This document shows, one piece after another, positions 12,771 through 23,010 of a DNA stretch of 64,000 nt. The stretch is from Serripes groenlandicus (taxonomy: Eukaryota; Mollusca; Bivalvia; Cardiida; Cardiidae). Position numbers and translations under genes: made by a program. How positions within the stretch are numbered: position 1 is the stretch's first letter; every line of letters starts with the position of its first letter. The notes under the pieces were generated by a model. It was given only the letters and a program-made list of their open reading frames with translations. It was not told the origin of the DNA and did no database searches. The DNA is taken from NCBI GenBank assembly GCA_031761405.1, contig JASEVX010000011.1, positions 25,159,238 through 25,223,237 of the forward strand, given 5' to 3'.

Positions 12771-13293
12771 TTTGAGAAAAAAACGAAAAAAAATTGCTAT
12801 TTCCTTGATGTTTTTGCATGTAAGGCATTGAGATTTTGCTGACTGATGTACTACAATATATGCACACTATTAATATTGCGGAGATTTTTTGTTATTTTGC
12901 ATTGTAAAATCTATTGGGTTAGTAACCCATTAAATCTAAAAATATCTTTGTGTATTTATCACGTGATCACTACAACCGAATTGACAATCTCCTTCGCAGA
13001 GATGTCGTTCCTTACACTCACGCATACATGAATGTAATGAGTCGATAGTGTTAGAGAATGCCGAATTGAATCCACAAATTCAAATGAGCAAGAGGAAATT
13101 CCACGGTATTTTTAAACGGGAAAAAAAGGAGCAGAGGTTTTTTTAACTGCTTATTTCCTATGAAATAATGAAAAACAAGACTTGTACGACCTTCTACAAC
13201 ATTCTGTTACATATAAAGCGACGTATTTTGGATTAATTAGAATAAGTAAAAAATATAACGATTTTGGACCATTATGGTGTTCAGTCCCTTTAA
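12771..13293 (+). mobile_element. Family F element, copy 1
   Basis: Matches the inverse of 27186-27747 over nearly its full length. Right terminus TTCAGTCCCTTTAA; the left terminus is truncated. An open stretch at 12846-13031 is nearly the same in the other copy, but repeat identity alone explains this. Confidence 0.7.
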
Positions 13294-13471
13294 ATGTGTC
13301 AACGAGAATAGAAAGAATGGTATAAGAGTTGCAACTCACTGTTATTACAGTTATCATAATACTGCAATCATTAGAGCATCTTCAAAGTGCATGTATATCT
13401 CAGTAGTTTGATTAAAAATGACTGGACATTGATTGGTAAGGAGTTTACCTGAATGTATACGTACCTTTTAA

Positions 13472-13821
13472 GGGTGCTGAACTCCAGATTACAGATAGTA
13501 TATGTAGTCAAAGTTTTAAAACTGATCAAAGTTGTCTTGAAATATTAGAATCATAATTCTGGAATAACATTAGAGTAATAATGTTACTTTCCAGTACTAA
13601 AACCATATAACTATGAATCGTTTATGCCTCATTCTAACTAGGCATACCGAATAAGTCAAATTATGTACATCTTCATGACTTTCAATTGACTGCGTTTCGA
13701 CATTTACTTTCAAAATAGTTTTGAACTATTTATTACTTACTTTGTTGTCACAATTAGCAATATTTGCAGAAATTTCAACATTTCAAAATTTTGATCTCCA
13801 TCTGGAGTTCAGCACATTTAA
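13472..13821. mobile_element. Family E element
   Basis: Inverted termini GGTGCTGAACTCCAGA and TCTGGAGTTCAGCAC next to TTAA-like flanks. Interior words: TTACTTACTTTGTTGTCAC, TTTGCAGAAATTTCAACA. Non-coding. Confidence 0.7.
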
Positions 13822-14210
13822 AGTAAACTGTATATCAATTGCAGATTATACACCAATTAATGTTCCTATTCATAGGTCATATCAATATTTTCATTTATCT
13901 ACATTTATTATTATAGGAGAATACAATTTTATTTGTAATTTGATTCTGATTTTTTTTTTTTCTATTTTTAAAAAGAAAGATATTTACGCAAAGCCGATAT
14001 CCTCTATGGTAGGGCGAGTGACACGCATGAGTTCTGTGAAATCTACAACCTTTTTATAAATACGAATGTAACAGTTCATATATTTTTTGATGAAAAGTTT
14101 AAATCGTGAAATAGATCACATATGTTTGTGTTATTAGAGACGAAGTCATTTTCCTGGTACCAGTTTGAGATATCATCTAAGACAACCTTTATTTTCTTAA
14201 ATCCTTTCAG
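13822..14210. other. Intron upstream of Wnt4 exon
   Basis: AT-rich DNA leading to the duplicated splice acceptor. An acceptor-like CTTTCAG ends at 14210. No coding signal of its own. Confidence 0.5.
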
Positions 14211-14356
14211 CGGACTTTCTAACTTTTCTTTTTATTTCTTGCATTTCAGAGCAATTGCCAAACTGTCCAGTGTTTTAAAAAACCTTGAAAAGGACTTTCT
14301 AACTTTACTTTTCATTTCCTTCATTTCAGAGCCCTTGCCAAAATGTCTAGCGTAGC
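14211..14356 (+). repeat. 80-bp tandem duplication of the Wnt4 3' splice site
   Basis: GGACTTTCTAACTTT...ATTTCAGAGC..TTGCCAAA occurs at 14212 and again at 14292, offset 80 bp. Each copy has a pyrimidine tract, a TTTCAG acceptor (AG at 14248-49 and 14328-29) and the first codons of the exon. The upstream copy reads AIAKLSSV and then leaves the Wnt frame. Its use would add 80 nt and reach a stop within the exon. Confidence 0.85.
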
Positions 14357-14565
14357 GTCCATAGAAGTTCCAGAGATGTGTAAGACAATAGTGGGATTAG
14401 CGAAACGACAACAGAAGATATGTCGGCGGAACATCGAGGTGATGGAAAGCGTCCGGTACGGGGCGCACTCGGCTATAGACGAATGTCAGTTCCAGTTCCG
14501 GAACAGACGTTGGAATTGTAGCACAGTAGATCCAGTCAAAGTGTTCGGAAATTTTCTCAAATTAG
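14330..14565 (+). CDS. WNT4: Wnt4-like secreted ligand, internal exon
   Basis: Wnt proteins are secreted, Cys-rich, lipid-modified ligands for Frizzled receptors. This exon follows a TTTCAG acceptor (AG 14328-29) and ends before GTAAGT at 14566. It starts with the third base of a split codon, then reads ALAKMSSVAS, MCKTIVGLAKRQQKICRRN, IEVMESVRYGAH and the Wnt signature QFRNRRWNCS. LAKMSSV just before the first Cys, and VFGN before the junction, are the basis for Wnt4 rather than another subfamily. The ATG at 14343 is internal: in-frame residues ALAK precede it, so it is not the start. The exon ends in phase 1 (K-L-G...) and joins the exon at 31783 to give ...[12 protein letters not shown], as Wnt4 should. 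The signal-peptide exon upstream was not found. Both exon edges are locally duplicated. Confidence 0.93.
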
Positions 14566-14668
14566 GTAAGTTAATATCATTGGACTAGGTAAACGGGATT
14601 CTGGTCCTTTTTTCCCAACACCATCTCGTATGACTCAACAAATCCTATGCTTTGGTTACTCAAAAAAA

Positions 14669-14824
14669 TGGCAGTTTCAGTTTCGAAACGGACGGTGTAA
14701 TTGTAGCACAGTAATCCCGTCAAAGTGTTCGGAAATGTTCTCAAATTAGGTAAGTTAATATCATTGAACTAGATAAAGGGAATTCTTTTCTTTTCTCCAA
14801 CAATATCTATTTTATAACTCAAGC
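14669..14824 (+). pseudogene. Pseudo-exon: duplicated 3' half of the Wnt4 exon
   Basis: A second copy of 14484 onward (offset 184-185 bp) contains CAGTTTCAGTTTCGAAACGG, AATTGTAGCACAGTA, the donor TTAGGTAAGTTAATATCATT and the start of the intron. Reading in the Wnt frame gives QFQFRNGRCNCSTV. A one-base deletion (GTAGATCC to GTAATCC) then shifts the frame, ending at TAG exactly where the donor lies. The conserved Trp of RRW has become Cys. There is no acceptor of its own, so it is a non-functional relic. Confidence 0.88.
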
Positions 14825-14825
14825 C

Positions 14826-14990
14826 GGTCAAGGTTGATTGGCCTTGGGCAAGGCACATTTCCTAGCCTAGTACTGGTTTCTTTACCCAGGGATCACGAAT
14901 AAGTGTACTGTTACCGTGATATAACTAAACTAGTGTTGAAAACGAAGTAAAAACCCATAGAAAAAATAAAACAAATTTATTTCTTAACAA
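14826..14990 (+). mobile_element. S2 SINE, 5'-truncated
   Basis: CTTGGGCAAGGCACATTTCC, CTAGCCTAGTACTGG and ACCCAGGGATCACGAATA match the S2 body at 31.0 kb, followed by the CCGTGATATAACT tail, which is decayed. Confidence 0.65.
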
Positions 14991-15530
14991 ACCAACACTT
15001 TGGCCCTTTGCTGAAATATACTGGTAGCACTCCAGTTAGATTCGAGCAAGGCCCTAACAATATAAAAACTTTAATCTGTGTTAAGAAATTGTGCTCAAGT
15101 ATCTGATTCGTCAGACGTTAATTCGTTCTCCAAATTGATCAATCAGAAGCCTTAATTGGAGCATGGAGTTCATGTATGTGCACTTAGCACGTTTTCAGAG
15201 ATGTATTGTTTCAGACCGGCCTATTCCGTCCACAAATCGTAACGAATGGTTGAATACCGATTCAGAGTTATTAGGAGTTATTTTGACGTCCATGTCGCGT
15301 TTAACATGACCGTTACGTTGCTAGCAAACAATTAACAACAATGTCCTGATTCATAGTTTGGCTCTTAATATGTACGAATGACTCGCTTTTGTTAGGATAC
15401 ATGGATCAGTAGTACTGGTGACCTTGCCAAGACACGAATATATAACTGATCAATTGTTGAAATCGTCGTAAAGCAGCATACGAACTAAACGACCAATCAA
15501 ATAAACACATTATGGAAGCGCCAATTGGGA
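14991..15530. other. Intron, mostly featureless
   Basis: A decayed S3-type SINE tail (GGATCAGTAGTACTGGTGAC ... TATATAACTGA) lies at about 15400-15480. Otherwise nothing is recognised. Confidence 0.45.
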
Positions 15531-15760
15531 TTAACCCTTTGCCTCATACGACAATTCTGCAGCAGACGACTTTGAATATATTTTGTCAAAAAATAGAAAA
15601 TCTCTATAATTGAATGGATAACCTATGAGTAAAAGTGGAAAACATTGTGGCAAAAGGAGAAAATGCTCGTTTTGAGCAATTTCTTCTTTCGTCACTATGT
15701 TTTCAAAAAGCCGTCTATTGCAGAGGCGTCAGCAATCGTCTATATGAGGGAAAGGGTTAA
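15531..15760. mobile_element. P1 MITE
   Basis: Intact TTAA at both ends; left TTAACCCTTTGCCTCATACG, right TATGAGGGAAAGGGTTAA. Central hairpin AAATGCTCGTTTTGAGCAA. Confidence 0.8.
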
Positions 15761-15899
15761 GGTATACTGTGTGTATTGTCTGATATCGGTATTCGTAACT
15801 GAAGTATATATACACTTAGATCGGTAACGAAAAACTTGTGTGAGTCCATGCAGGACGATCTTGATTTACACAGGGTGTACATACTAACACATTCAAACT

Positions 15900-16160
15900 T
15901 AGCTTAAAAAGTAGATTCTTTCAAATAATGAAATGTTATTTTTTTTTCAAAGTTCAGCATTTTATCTGAAAATATCTTGCTTTTTAACTTTTTCATTTAC
16001 TTATTTTTTCTTATTTTTTTTTAATATTTTATCTTCCCATCTCCCCCTTTTTCAAACCCAAGTGTCTGTACATTTTGTATATGAATTGATGTTTGTCAAT
16101 GTCTATGTACATTGTATAGGTTGAAATAAACGTTCTGTTCTGTTCTGTTCTGTTTTTAAC
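15900..16160. repeat. T-rich stretch and TTCTG microsatellite
   Basis: Long T runs at 15935-16050, then about five TTCTG units at 16131-16155. Confidence 0.6.
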
Positions 16161-16457
16161 AGAGCGTTACCGTCCCCTGCTGTTGGGAGGTTCATTTATG
16201 GATAGGGACGCGTATTCGTGTATTCCCATCTCATCTACATATAAAGACTCTTATTTATATTACATTTCATTCACATTACATATATTTCAGTTCTGTCAAA
16301 TCATTTCACATCATCTTTGTGTTAATCAATATACTTAATTTTTGAATATTGTTACTTCTCATTTCTTATGTTATATGCGCGCTAAATGAACTAAATTGTG
16401 AATGCGCCATAAAACACTGTACATTCATTCATTTTTAACGGAGTCAGGGTAGACATT
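16161..16457. other. No recognisable feature
   Basis: AT-rich, no repeat family recognised. Confidence 0.4.
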
Positions 16458-17358
16458 CAGGGGCGTAGCTCCCTTTAGGCACTGTAGGCACGTGCCTACA
16501 CATTTTTTTCTAAAAATGCCCCGAAATGCAGCTGCGGCGATAGACATCTTCGTAATGTATCGACCAGATCAGCCTGCGCTTTCCGCGCAGACTGATCCGC
16601 CCGACACATTCCGTCTTAGGGGGATAGATGTATAGAGTAGTGATTCCTGAAATAAAAAAAATCCGGAGGAGGCGAAAAGTGTCTATCCGGGTAGGCCTAT
16701 GTGGCATGCTTAGGCTGATCCGGGTAGACATTCAGGGGCGTAGCTCCCTTTAGGCACTGTAGGCACTACACATTTTTTCTAAAAATGCCCCAAAATGCAG
16801 CTGCGGACATAGATATCTGCGTAATGTATCGACCAGATCAGCCTGCGCTTTCCGCGCAGACTGATCCGGCCGACACATTCCGTCTTAGGGGGATAGATGT
16901 ATAGAGTAGTGATTCATGAAACAAAAAGAATCCGCAGGAGGCGAAAAGTGTCTATCCGGGTAGGCCTATGTGGCATATTTAGGCTGATCCGGGTAGACAT
17001 TCAGGGGCGTAGCTCCCTTTAGGCACTGTAGGCACGTGCCTACACATTTTTCTCTAAAAATGCCCCAAAATGCAGCTGCGGATATAGACATCTGCGTCAT
17101 GTATCGACCAGATCAGCCTGCGCTGTTCGCGCAGACTGATCCGGCCGACACATTCCGTCTTAGGGGGATAAATGTATAGAGTAGTGATGCCTGAAACAAA
17201 AAAAAAAATCCGCAGGAGGCGAAAAGTGTCTATCCGGGTAAGCCTATGCGGCATGCCTAAGGCTGATCCGGGTCGATACTTTTACGCATAATCCACAATG
17301 TGTTTTTTTTTTCACGAGACGGCCCTACACAGTGATTATTGGCAAAGCTACGCCCCTG
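16458..17358. mobile_element. Family R MITE, three tandem copies
   Basis: CAGGGGCGTAGCTCCCTTTA begins at 16458, 16733 and 17002 (spacing 275 and 269). Only the last copy reaches the matching end AGCTACGCCCCTG at 17358. Each unit carries an embedded piece of family D (CAGCCTGCG...CGCGCAGACTGATC). Short open stretches here are repeat by-products. Confidence 0.8.
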
Positions 17359-17585
17359 CCATGATTCTGACAGGGGGCGTGTGGATGTTCCGTAACTTGG
17401 AAGACCTACAAATCGTGCACATAAAGATGTTAACGAAAAGCAGTGTACGGGAAATTATCGGCTCGTTAATCGTCGGGGTGTTGAACGGCCCTTTATTGCT
17501 TTAACATTGACAAAAAAAAATTCTCCAGACCAACACACATGCCAAATGCATTTTTTTTCTCTTCTTGTCGAATCCTTCGTTTTAG

Positions 17586-17802
17586 TACGGTGTTCCATTA
17601 GGGCCATCGTTGTTTCGCGGTTTCGACCTAGGGTCGACAGTACGATAACGCGATGCGAAGGTGCGAAAACGCGATGCGAAACTGCGAAAACGCGATGCGA
17701 AACTGCGAGACCACGATGCGAGGTGGCGATATTAATATCGTACTTTCGCATCGCACTTTCGTACTATCGCATCGCGTTATCGTACTATCGACCTACACCG
17801 TA
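17586..17802. mobile_element. Family Q CpG-rich palindromic element
   Basis: Ends TACGGTGT and ACACCGTA, flanked by TTTTAG at 17580-17585 and 17803-17808. The interior consists of GCGATGCGAA and inverse words, centred on GATATTAATATC near 17730. Its CpG content contrasts sharply with the AT-rich surroundings. Confidence 0.72.
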
Positions 17803-17808
17803 TTTTAG

Positions 17809-18325
17809 CATTCGTAGATCCTGCAAATAACTTTGTCTATATATAAAAAAAAAAAAGTGCTGAATAAAATCCTATGGTTATACTAGTTACGAAAATCTAA
17901 TTTCTGGTTAACCTGCATATCAACCAAGTGTAATTGGGATCCATGTGAATACTCAATTGCTCTACAATTAATTAATTATTTCAAAATCACTTAATTAACA
18001 TGATGAACTCCACTCAACTCAATTTTATTTGGCATTGGCCATTTACAAGTATATACACGTAAAAAAAATGGCTGACGGACAATACATTCATTTACATGAT
18101 ATATGAAATTATGTATATATATATAAATACAAAACTCAATTATAATATGTAAGAGAAGTACAATTAGGTTATCATTATGACTAGACTAAAACAAAAAGCG
18201 GAGCACAGTTTTGCTGTACTAGATCTACGTGATAAATGTTTTAATCGTTCTTTCACTAGGACAACTGTTCTATGAATTATATATAGGACACTACAACTTG
18301 TTTGGTATATTGGTGCTTTTGGTAG
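17809..18325. other. No recognisable feature
   Basis: AT-rich with short A and TA runs. Confidence 0.45.
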
Positions 18326-18445
18326 AACTTAATCCGTTCTCACGTATAACAAATCCGCAGCAGACGCATTTGAAAACCTTGTGGCAAAGGTTTGAAAGTA
18401 TAATAATTAAATACAGTTGAAAACATTGTGGAGAAAGGAGACATT
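18326..18445. mobile_element. P1 MITE, partial
   Basis: CTTAATCCGTTCTCACG, AATCCGCAGCAGACGCATTT and AACATTGTGGAGAAAGGAGA are P1 left-arm words. The right arm is missing. Confidence 0.55.
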
Positions 18446-18659
18446 TATGAGATAACAACATACATACACGAGATATAGAAGCGGTGATTGCCGAGTGTTC
18501 TTATTGTAAATAAAATTAAATGTATTGTGTAAATTCGAGACAACCTTTTATGCAGTGTCGTCAGTTCCAATATACGTACAGCGAACTATTTAGGTCTGAT
18601 TTTAATAATACTGTAACAGATAACGTGGGGCCTCAAATCATAAATGGCCTATTGGGAAT

Positions 18660-18824
18660 TACAGTCGAACCTGTGCTTAAGACCACCTTTGAATAGCAAT
18701 TCCCTGTTTATAGTGACCACATCTTTAGTATCGCTAATACTCGCAAATAAAGACCACCTGTAAAACAAAGACTAGAGTGTTGTCTTCCACTGACTGGTGT
18801 TTATACACGGGTCCCACTGTACAT
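18660..18824. mobile_element. Family K element
   Basis: Left ACAGTCGAACCTGTGCTTAA, right TATACACGGGTCCCACTGTA, with AAGACCACC words next to both ends. A non-coding inverted-repeat element. Confidence 0.6.
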
Positions 18825-18835
18825 ACGATCTAGCT

Positions 18836-19346
18836 GAGCCCCGGTAGCTCAGTCGGTAGCGATGCGAGCTGTCAATCCAGGGGTTGTGAGTTCGAACCCC
18901 AGATCGACCAACATTCTTTTTCGACGCTTGACAAAAGTCACTGTGACAAGCGTAATTCGTCGTCCACCAAAGGGCTAACAGTCTATGTGGAACAGCATCC
19001 AGTTGCTTGGAAAGAATATTGTTTGGAGTACTGGTGTTAGAAAGTCAGAAAACGCACGAGTAGGTAGTACTGGCCGCCGTGATATGACCACCAAAGGGCT
19101 AACAGTCTATGTAGAACAGCATCCAGTTGCTTGGAAATAATGTTGTTTGGAGTACTGATGTTAGAAAACGCACGAGTAGGTAGTACTGGCCGCCGTGATA
19201 TGACTGGAAAAGGGCTAACAGTCTATGTAGAACAGCATCCAGTTGCTTGGAAATAATGTTGTTTGGAGTACTGATGTTAGAAAACGCATGAGTAGGTAGT
19301 ACTGGCCGCCGTGATATGACTGGAAAAGTGTTGTAAACAGCCGTTT
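18836..19346 (+). mobile_element. S1 SINE with internal triplication
   Basis: Head GCCCCGGTAGCTCAGTCGG ... GTGAGTTCGAACCCC with A and B boxes, then the S1 body. The body block from GGGCTAACAGTCTATG to GCCGCCGTGATATGA occurs three times (18972, 19096, 19212). No (AATC)n tail remains. Confidence 0.8.
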
Positions 19347-19395
19347 ACACCAATCGACAGACGACCTATGATGTACGAAAACCCACCTTAGAATA

Positions 19396-19740
19396 AAGTG
19401 TGTGAAGTTGGCAGAGCATTAGACGTTAGACATTAGACATTCAAAAAAACTAATGTCTAATTGGTCAGTTAGACATAAGACATTCGATTAGACATTCGCA
19501 AATTTAGGGATTTAGGTACCAAATTCGTCGGAGGTCATTGTACATGCAAAAAACGAATGTCTAATCGGTCAGTTAGACATTAGACATTCGATTAGACATT
19601 CGCGAATTACGATATTTAGGTTCCAAATTCGTCGTAGGTCAACGTACAATAAAAAAAACGAATGTCTAATTGGTCAGTTCGATTTTTTTTTTTGAATGTC
19701 TAATGTCTAACGTCTAATGCTCTGCCAACTTCACACACTT
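19396..19740. mobile_element. MU1: MITE with 9-bp target duplication
   Basis: A perfect TIR of nearly 50 bp starts AAGTGTGTGAAGTTGGCAG. It is flanked by CTTAGAATA at 19387-19395 and 19741-19749. The interior is made of TAGACATTCG-like words and two CAAATTCGTCG.AGGTCA blocks. Length 345 bp. Long TIRs and 9-bp duplications are typical of Mutator-like elements; no transposase is present. Confidence 0.88.
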
Positions 19741-19971
19741 CTTAGAATAGAGTATTGAAGACACTTGTTGAATATAGTCAATTTGAACAGCCACACGTTT
19801 TGACATATACATACATAATTATTTGTGTAGTTACGTAAAATTTACATAGTTCCTAGATACATACAAATAAGTATAGATAAATTAACAAAGTAATTTTGCC
19901 TTTATCCGTTATAACGCATACCTATACTAGGATGAAAAAAACACAAATATATTTAAATTATATTAACTTTG

Positions 19972-20153
19972 TACAGTCCAACCTGTGTTTAAAGACCACC
20001 CATGGGAAAAGTATAATATGGTCTTTGTTCACAGCTGGGCTTTAATTACAGGGTCATTTATGCAGAAATGAGTAATTGGGAAATTAAAAACGTGGATGTT
20101 ATAGATAGGGAATCGCTATACTGAGTGGTCTTTAGCACAGGTTTGACTGTATA
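19972..20153. mobile_element. Family K element, complete
   Basis: Left TACAGTCCAACCTGTGTTTA then AAGACCACCCATGGG; right GTGGTCTTTAGCACAGG then TTTGACTGTATA. It is the best complete K reference in the window. Confidence 0.75.
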
Positions 20154-20784
20154 TACATCATGTTCTGTTAATGTTCAATCCAATATCATATGAGAATCAA
20201 TTATCTTTAAATCGGGCCAGTACTCATATAAAAATGAACACTGCATGTCAGGGCCTTCCATGTTGCTTCTAATTTACTAAAAGTACAGATTAGAATCAGA
20301 TTGCGATGATTCGCAGGAGGATCTGTGATGTACACTGTTTGCAATTATCCTACGGTTGGATTTATACCGCATCCTTCTCATATCAGGTTTTCGTCTTCCT
20401 CGGTACTCACGCTATTATACAAAAGTATGAATAGCCTGGGTATACCGAGGATAATTTTCATCGGCATAAATGGAATTCTCAAAATGTAAGGCAGGCACTA
20501 GGTATATCGTACATCGTGTGTCGGCTATCACTATCATGTCGAAATAAAAAGGTTCATGTAGGAACGTATGGGCTTGTACTCTTGATAAAATGGTATATCA
20601 TAGATCAGTTAAGTCCTTTGACAAATAATCGGCTTGGCTTCTGTGGCTTTGTCTTATGTGTTCGTGACCCTTAGCATTCCATGTACGACTTTCAACTACC
20701 TTAAGGATTTCAATCCGTACGATTTGCTTCATTCTTTATTAGTCATAAAAAGGTCTCATGAGAACTCGAATTTGAAAGGGTTGA
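20154..20784. other. No recognisable feature
   Basis: About 630 bp of intron without recognised repeats or coding signal. Confidence 0.45.
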
Positions 20785-21035
20785 TTAATTGATTTGGTGT
20801 TTTACGGCGCTTTCAACAATGTTCGCGGTCGTTTCCTGAGTAAGTTATCGGTACTACTGGTCCAATTATCCTGTCACCAGCCCGTCCGTCGTAATGCTTA
20901 ACCCCGTAACCCCGACCACCAAGGACGGCTGCCATTACTACCAGTTTAAAAGTATTTGGTATGACCCGGCGGCCGGGGAGTAAACCCACGACCCCGAGGC
21001 GGACGATCTACCCCTACACCGACGAGGCAGTACTC
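20785..21035 (-). mobile_element. S3 SINE
   Basis: Reversed tail TTTTACGGCGCTTTCAACA, then body CACCAGCCCGTCCGTCGTAA and GGACGGCTGCCATTACTACC, then the reversed head TATGACCCGGCGGCCGGGG ... GCGGACGATCTACC. Confidence 0.7.
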
Positions 21036-21538
21036 GAAGTTGAAACTGACACACACTTTGAACCGAATTATGGGCATGTACAAATGAACCCTCGGTTTAT
21101 GCTAATTCATTAATGCATCTAGGCTTCGTAAATCATTCATACCTTAAAGTGTATCATGAAAAGCAAGTCAGTGATAAAAGCATATCAAAAAAGCAGCATA
21201 GCAGCAGTTCTGAATGTGCGTCAGAGCAACCAAAAAACAATGCTACGCTGTTTTTGAAAAGACAGATCCGTCCCAAAATTGGATTCGAGTAAAACAATTC
21301 GCTCGAATTATCAAATGTTCGGGTTATCGCGATTTCACAGTACATTTAAACTTATCTTAGGCAGCCGACCACGGGAGAGTCAATGTATGGCTGTTGAATA
21401 CAGGTGGCTGCTTAATACAAGTCCAATAAAAAAGAACATGTTGTTTTGGTTCAACTTCAAGCGGCTGCTTAATGCAAATTGGCTGATGAACGGAGATGAC
21501 TTATAACACAAGTTTAACTCAAATACTTGATAGGAATC
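21036..21538. other. Intron; short shared fragment only
   Basis: GGCAGCCGACCACGGGAGAG ... AACATGTTGTTTTGGTTCAA at 21355-21475 is shared with 24200-24300, so it is an unnamed interspersed repeat. Nothing else is recognised. Confidence 0.45.
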
Positions 21539-21690
21539 CGCTGTGGTCGAGTGGTTAGCGTCGGGGATTTGAAACCGGGTGTCCCAGGTTCGATACCGTG
21601 TCGCGGCATGAATAAATGAACTGTCGACGTGATATAACTGAAATAATGATGAAACCGGCTTAAAACCCCAATAAAACAAACAAACAAACA
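21539..21690 (+). mobile_element. S2 SINE, short form
   Basis: Head CCGCTGTGGTCGAGTGGTTA ... CCCAGGTTCGATACCG, then directly the tail CGACGTGATATAACTGAAAT and (ACAA)n. The middle body is deleted compared with the copy at 30.9 kb. Confidence 0.75.
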
Positions 21691-21845
21691 TATACTTGAG
21701 AACTCACTATACTATAGATGGCATGTACGGTGGAGTATTATACTTGAGAACTCACTTTATAACATACTATAGATGGCATGTACGGTGGAGTATTATACTT
21801 GAGAACTCACTTTATAACATACTATAGATGGCATGTACGGGTGGA
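21689..21845. repeat. 55-bp tandem repeat, about 2.7 copies
   Basis: TACTTGAGAACTCAC recurs at 21689, 21741 and 21796 with CTATAGATGGCATGTACGG in each unit. The first unit lacks the TTTATAACA segment. It starts directly at the S2 A-rich tail. Confidence 0.8.
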
Positions 21846-22429
21846 GATTTCAGATTCATTGCCGGATTGATAAGGGTCCAAACATTCCACTTGTTAATAA
21901 TTGAACTTAACTAAGGACACGAGATAGGATAACTACAATTAAAACGTTATTAACAACTACCCTTCTAAAAGGGACGTACTTTAAAATGCATTTTGGACAA
22001 TTTTCCCAGTACGTTTTGGGATTCCTTTGATTCAATATGATATACAGTATACCACACATAGTTAGTTGTAAGACGTACATTGAAGAAACAGGTTCACCAA
22101 AATTTCTTGAACACTCAGGTCTAGATATTTTAAAAGTTCTGAACATTTATTTTTTTATAGTGGCATAATAACAGCATTTTAAATCGTTGTATCAACAATT
22201 GTTCAAAGAGAATTAGTGTTCCACTATGTTTCATGCACGCTTAATACGTATTGCGTGTGGAACTCGCAATTTCAGTCAACGAGAGTTGTTGTTGTCCGTA
22301 ATCTCTCCACCTATCTTGCATCTAAAATACAACGAATATCAAAGTGTTCAGTCTCATTATATAGATCCCAAAACAAAAAGATAGACTTAGTTAACAAGAC
22401 GACTTTAACAATGGTAGCAATGGCCGCCC
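21846..22429. other. No recognisable feature
   Basis: AT-rich intron, no repeat family identified. Confidence 0.45.
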
Positions 22430-22560
22430 TCATTGGCGTCCAGGGTTGCGGGGTTAGCAGTACGACTGACTACCTGATGTCAGGATAAATGGACCAGTAG
22501 TACTGCTAACCTTCCAAGGAAACGTCGTGATATAAGTGAAATTATTTACAACACCAAACC
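22430..22560 (+). mobile_element. S3 SINE, 5'-truncated
   Basis: GGGTTGCGGGGTTAGCAGTA, GGACCAGTAGTACTGCTAAC and CGTCGTGATATAAGTGAAA match the S3 body and tail. Confidence 0.65.
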
Positions 22561-22650
22561 AACTAGTAATCAACTACACGTATATGTATAAATGTATCGC
22601 AATTTTCTTGAACTGATCCCAGTCCAACTCTCCACATGCTGCGACCTGTA

Positions 22651-22825
22651 TTAACCCTTTCTCACACACATACACTCTTTGGTGCTTATGCTGCAACAGA
22701 ATACTTTTGAAACAATTGTGGCAAAATGAGAAAGTTCTCATGATGAGCAATTTTTTCTTTTGTCACAATGGTTTCAACACTCTACTTAATAAATATACTT
22801 TCAATTAAAGAAAGTTTCTATATAC
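22651..22825. mobile_element. P1 MITE, cut by K
   Basis: Left TTAACCCTTTCTCACACAC; hairpin GTTCTCATGATGAGCAA at about 22735-22755. The right arm stops where the K element begins. Confidence 0.65.
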
Positions 22826-23010
22826 AGTGGAACCTGTGTATAAAAGACCACCCAAAGGAACACAATAATTGTCTTCGTTCACATGTTGTCTTTGATTACA
22901 GGGTTATTTGTGCAGAAAGGGAATAATTGGAAAATCTAAAGTGTGTTTTCCATAGACAGGGAAAGGTGGTCTTGAGCACAGGTTTGACTGTATATACAAT
23001 TCTTCAAAGG
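22819..23010. mobile_element. Family K element, parent of the 45-bp array
   Basis: Left TATACAGTGGAACCTGTGTA, interior GATTACAGGGTTATTTGTGC, right GGTGGTCTTGAGCACAGG then TTTGACTGTATATAC. The array begins at this right end. Confidence 0.75.

Noticed and set aside
14343..14588. Stand-alone small gene starting at the ATG at 14343
   Set aside because: In-frame Wnt residues ALAK precede it back to a splice acceptor, and the reading continues past a GTAAGT donor. It is an internal exon.
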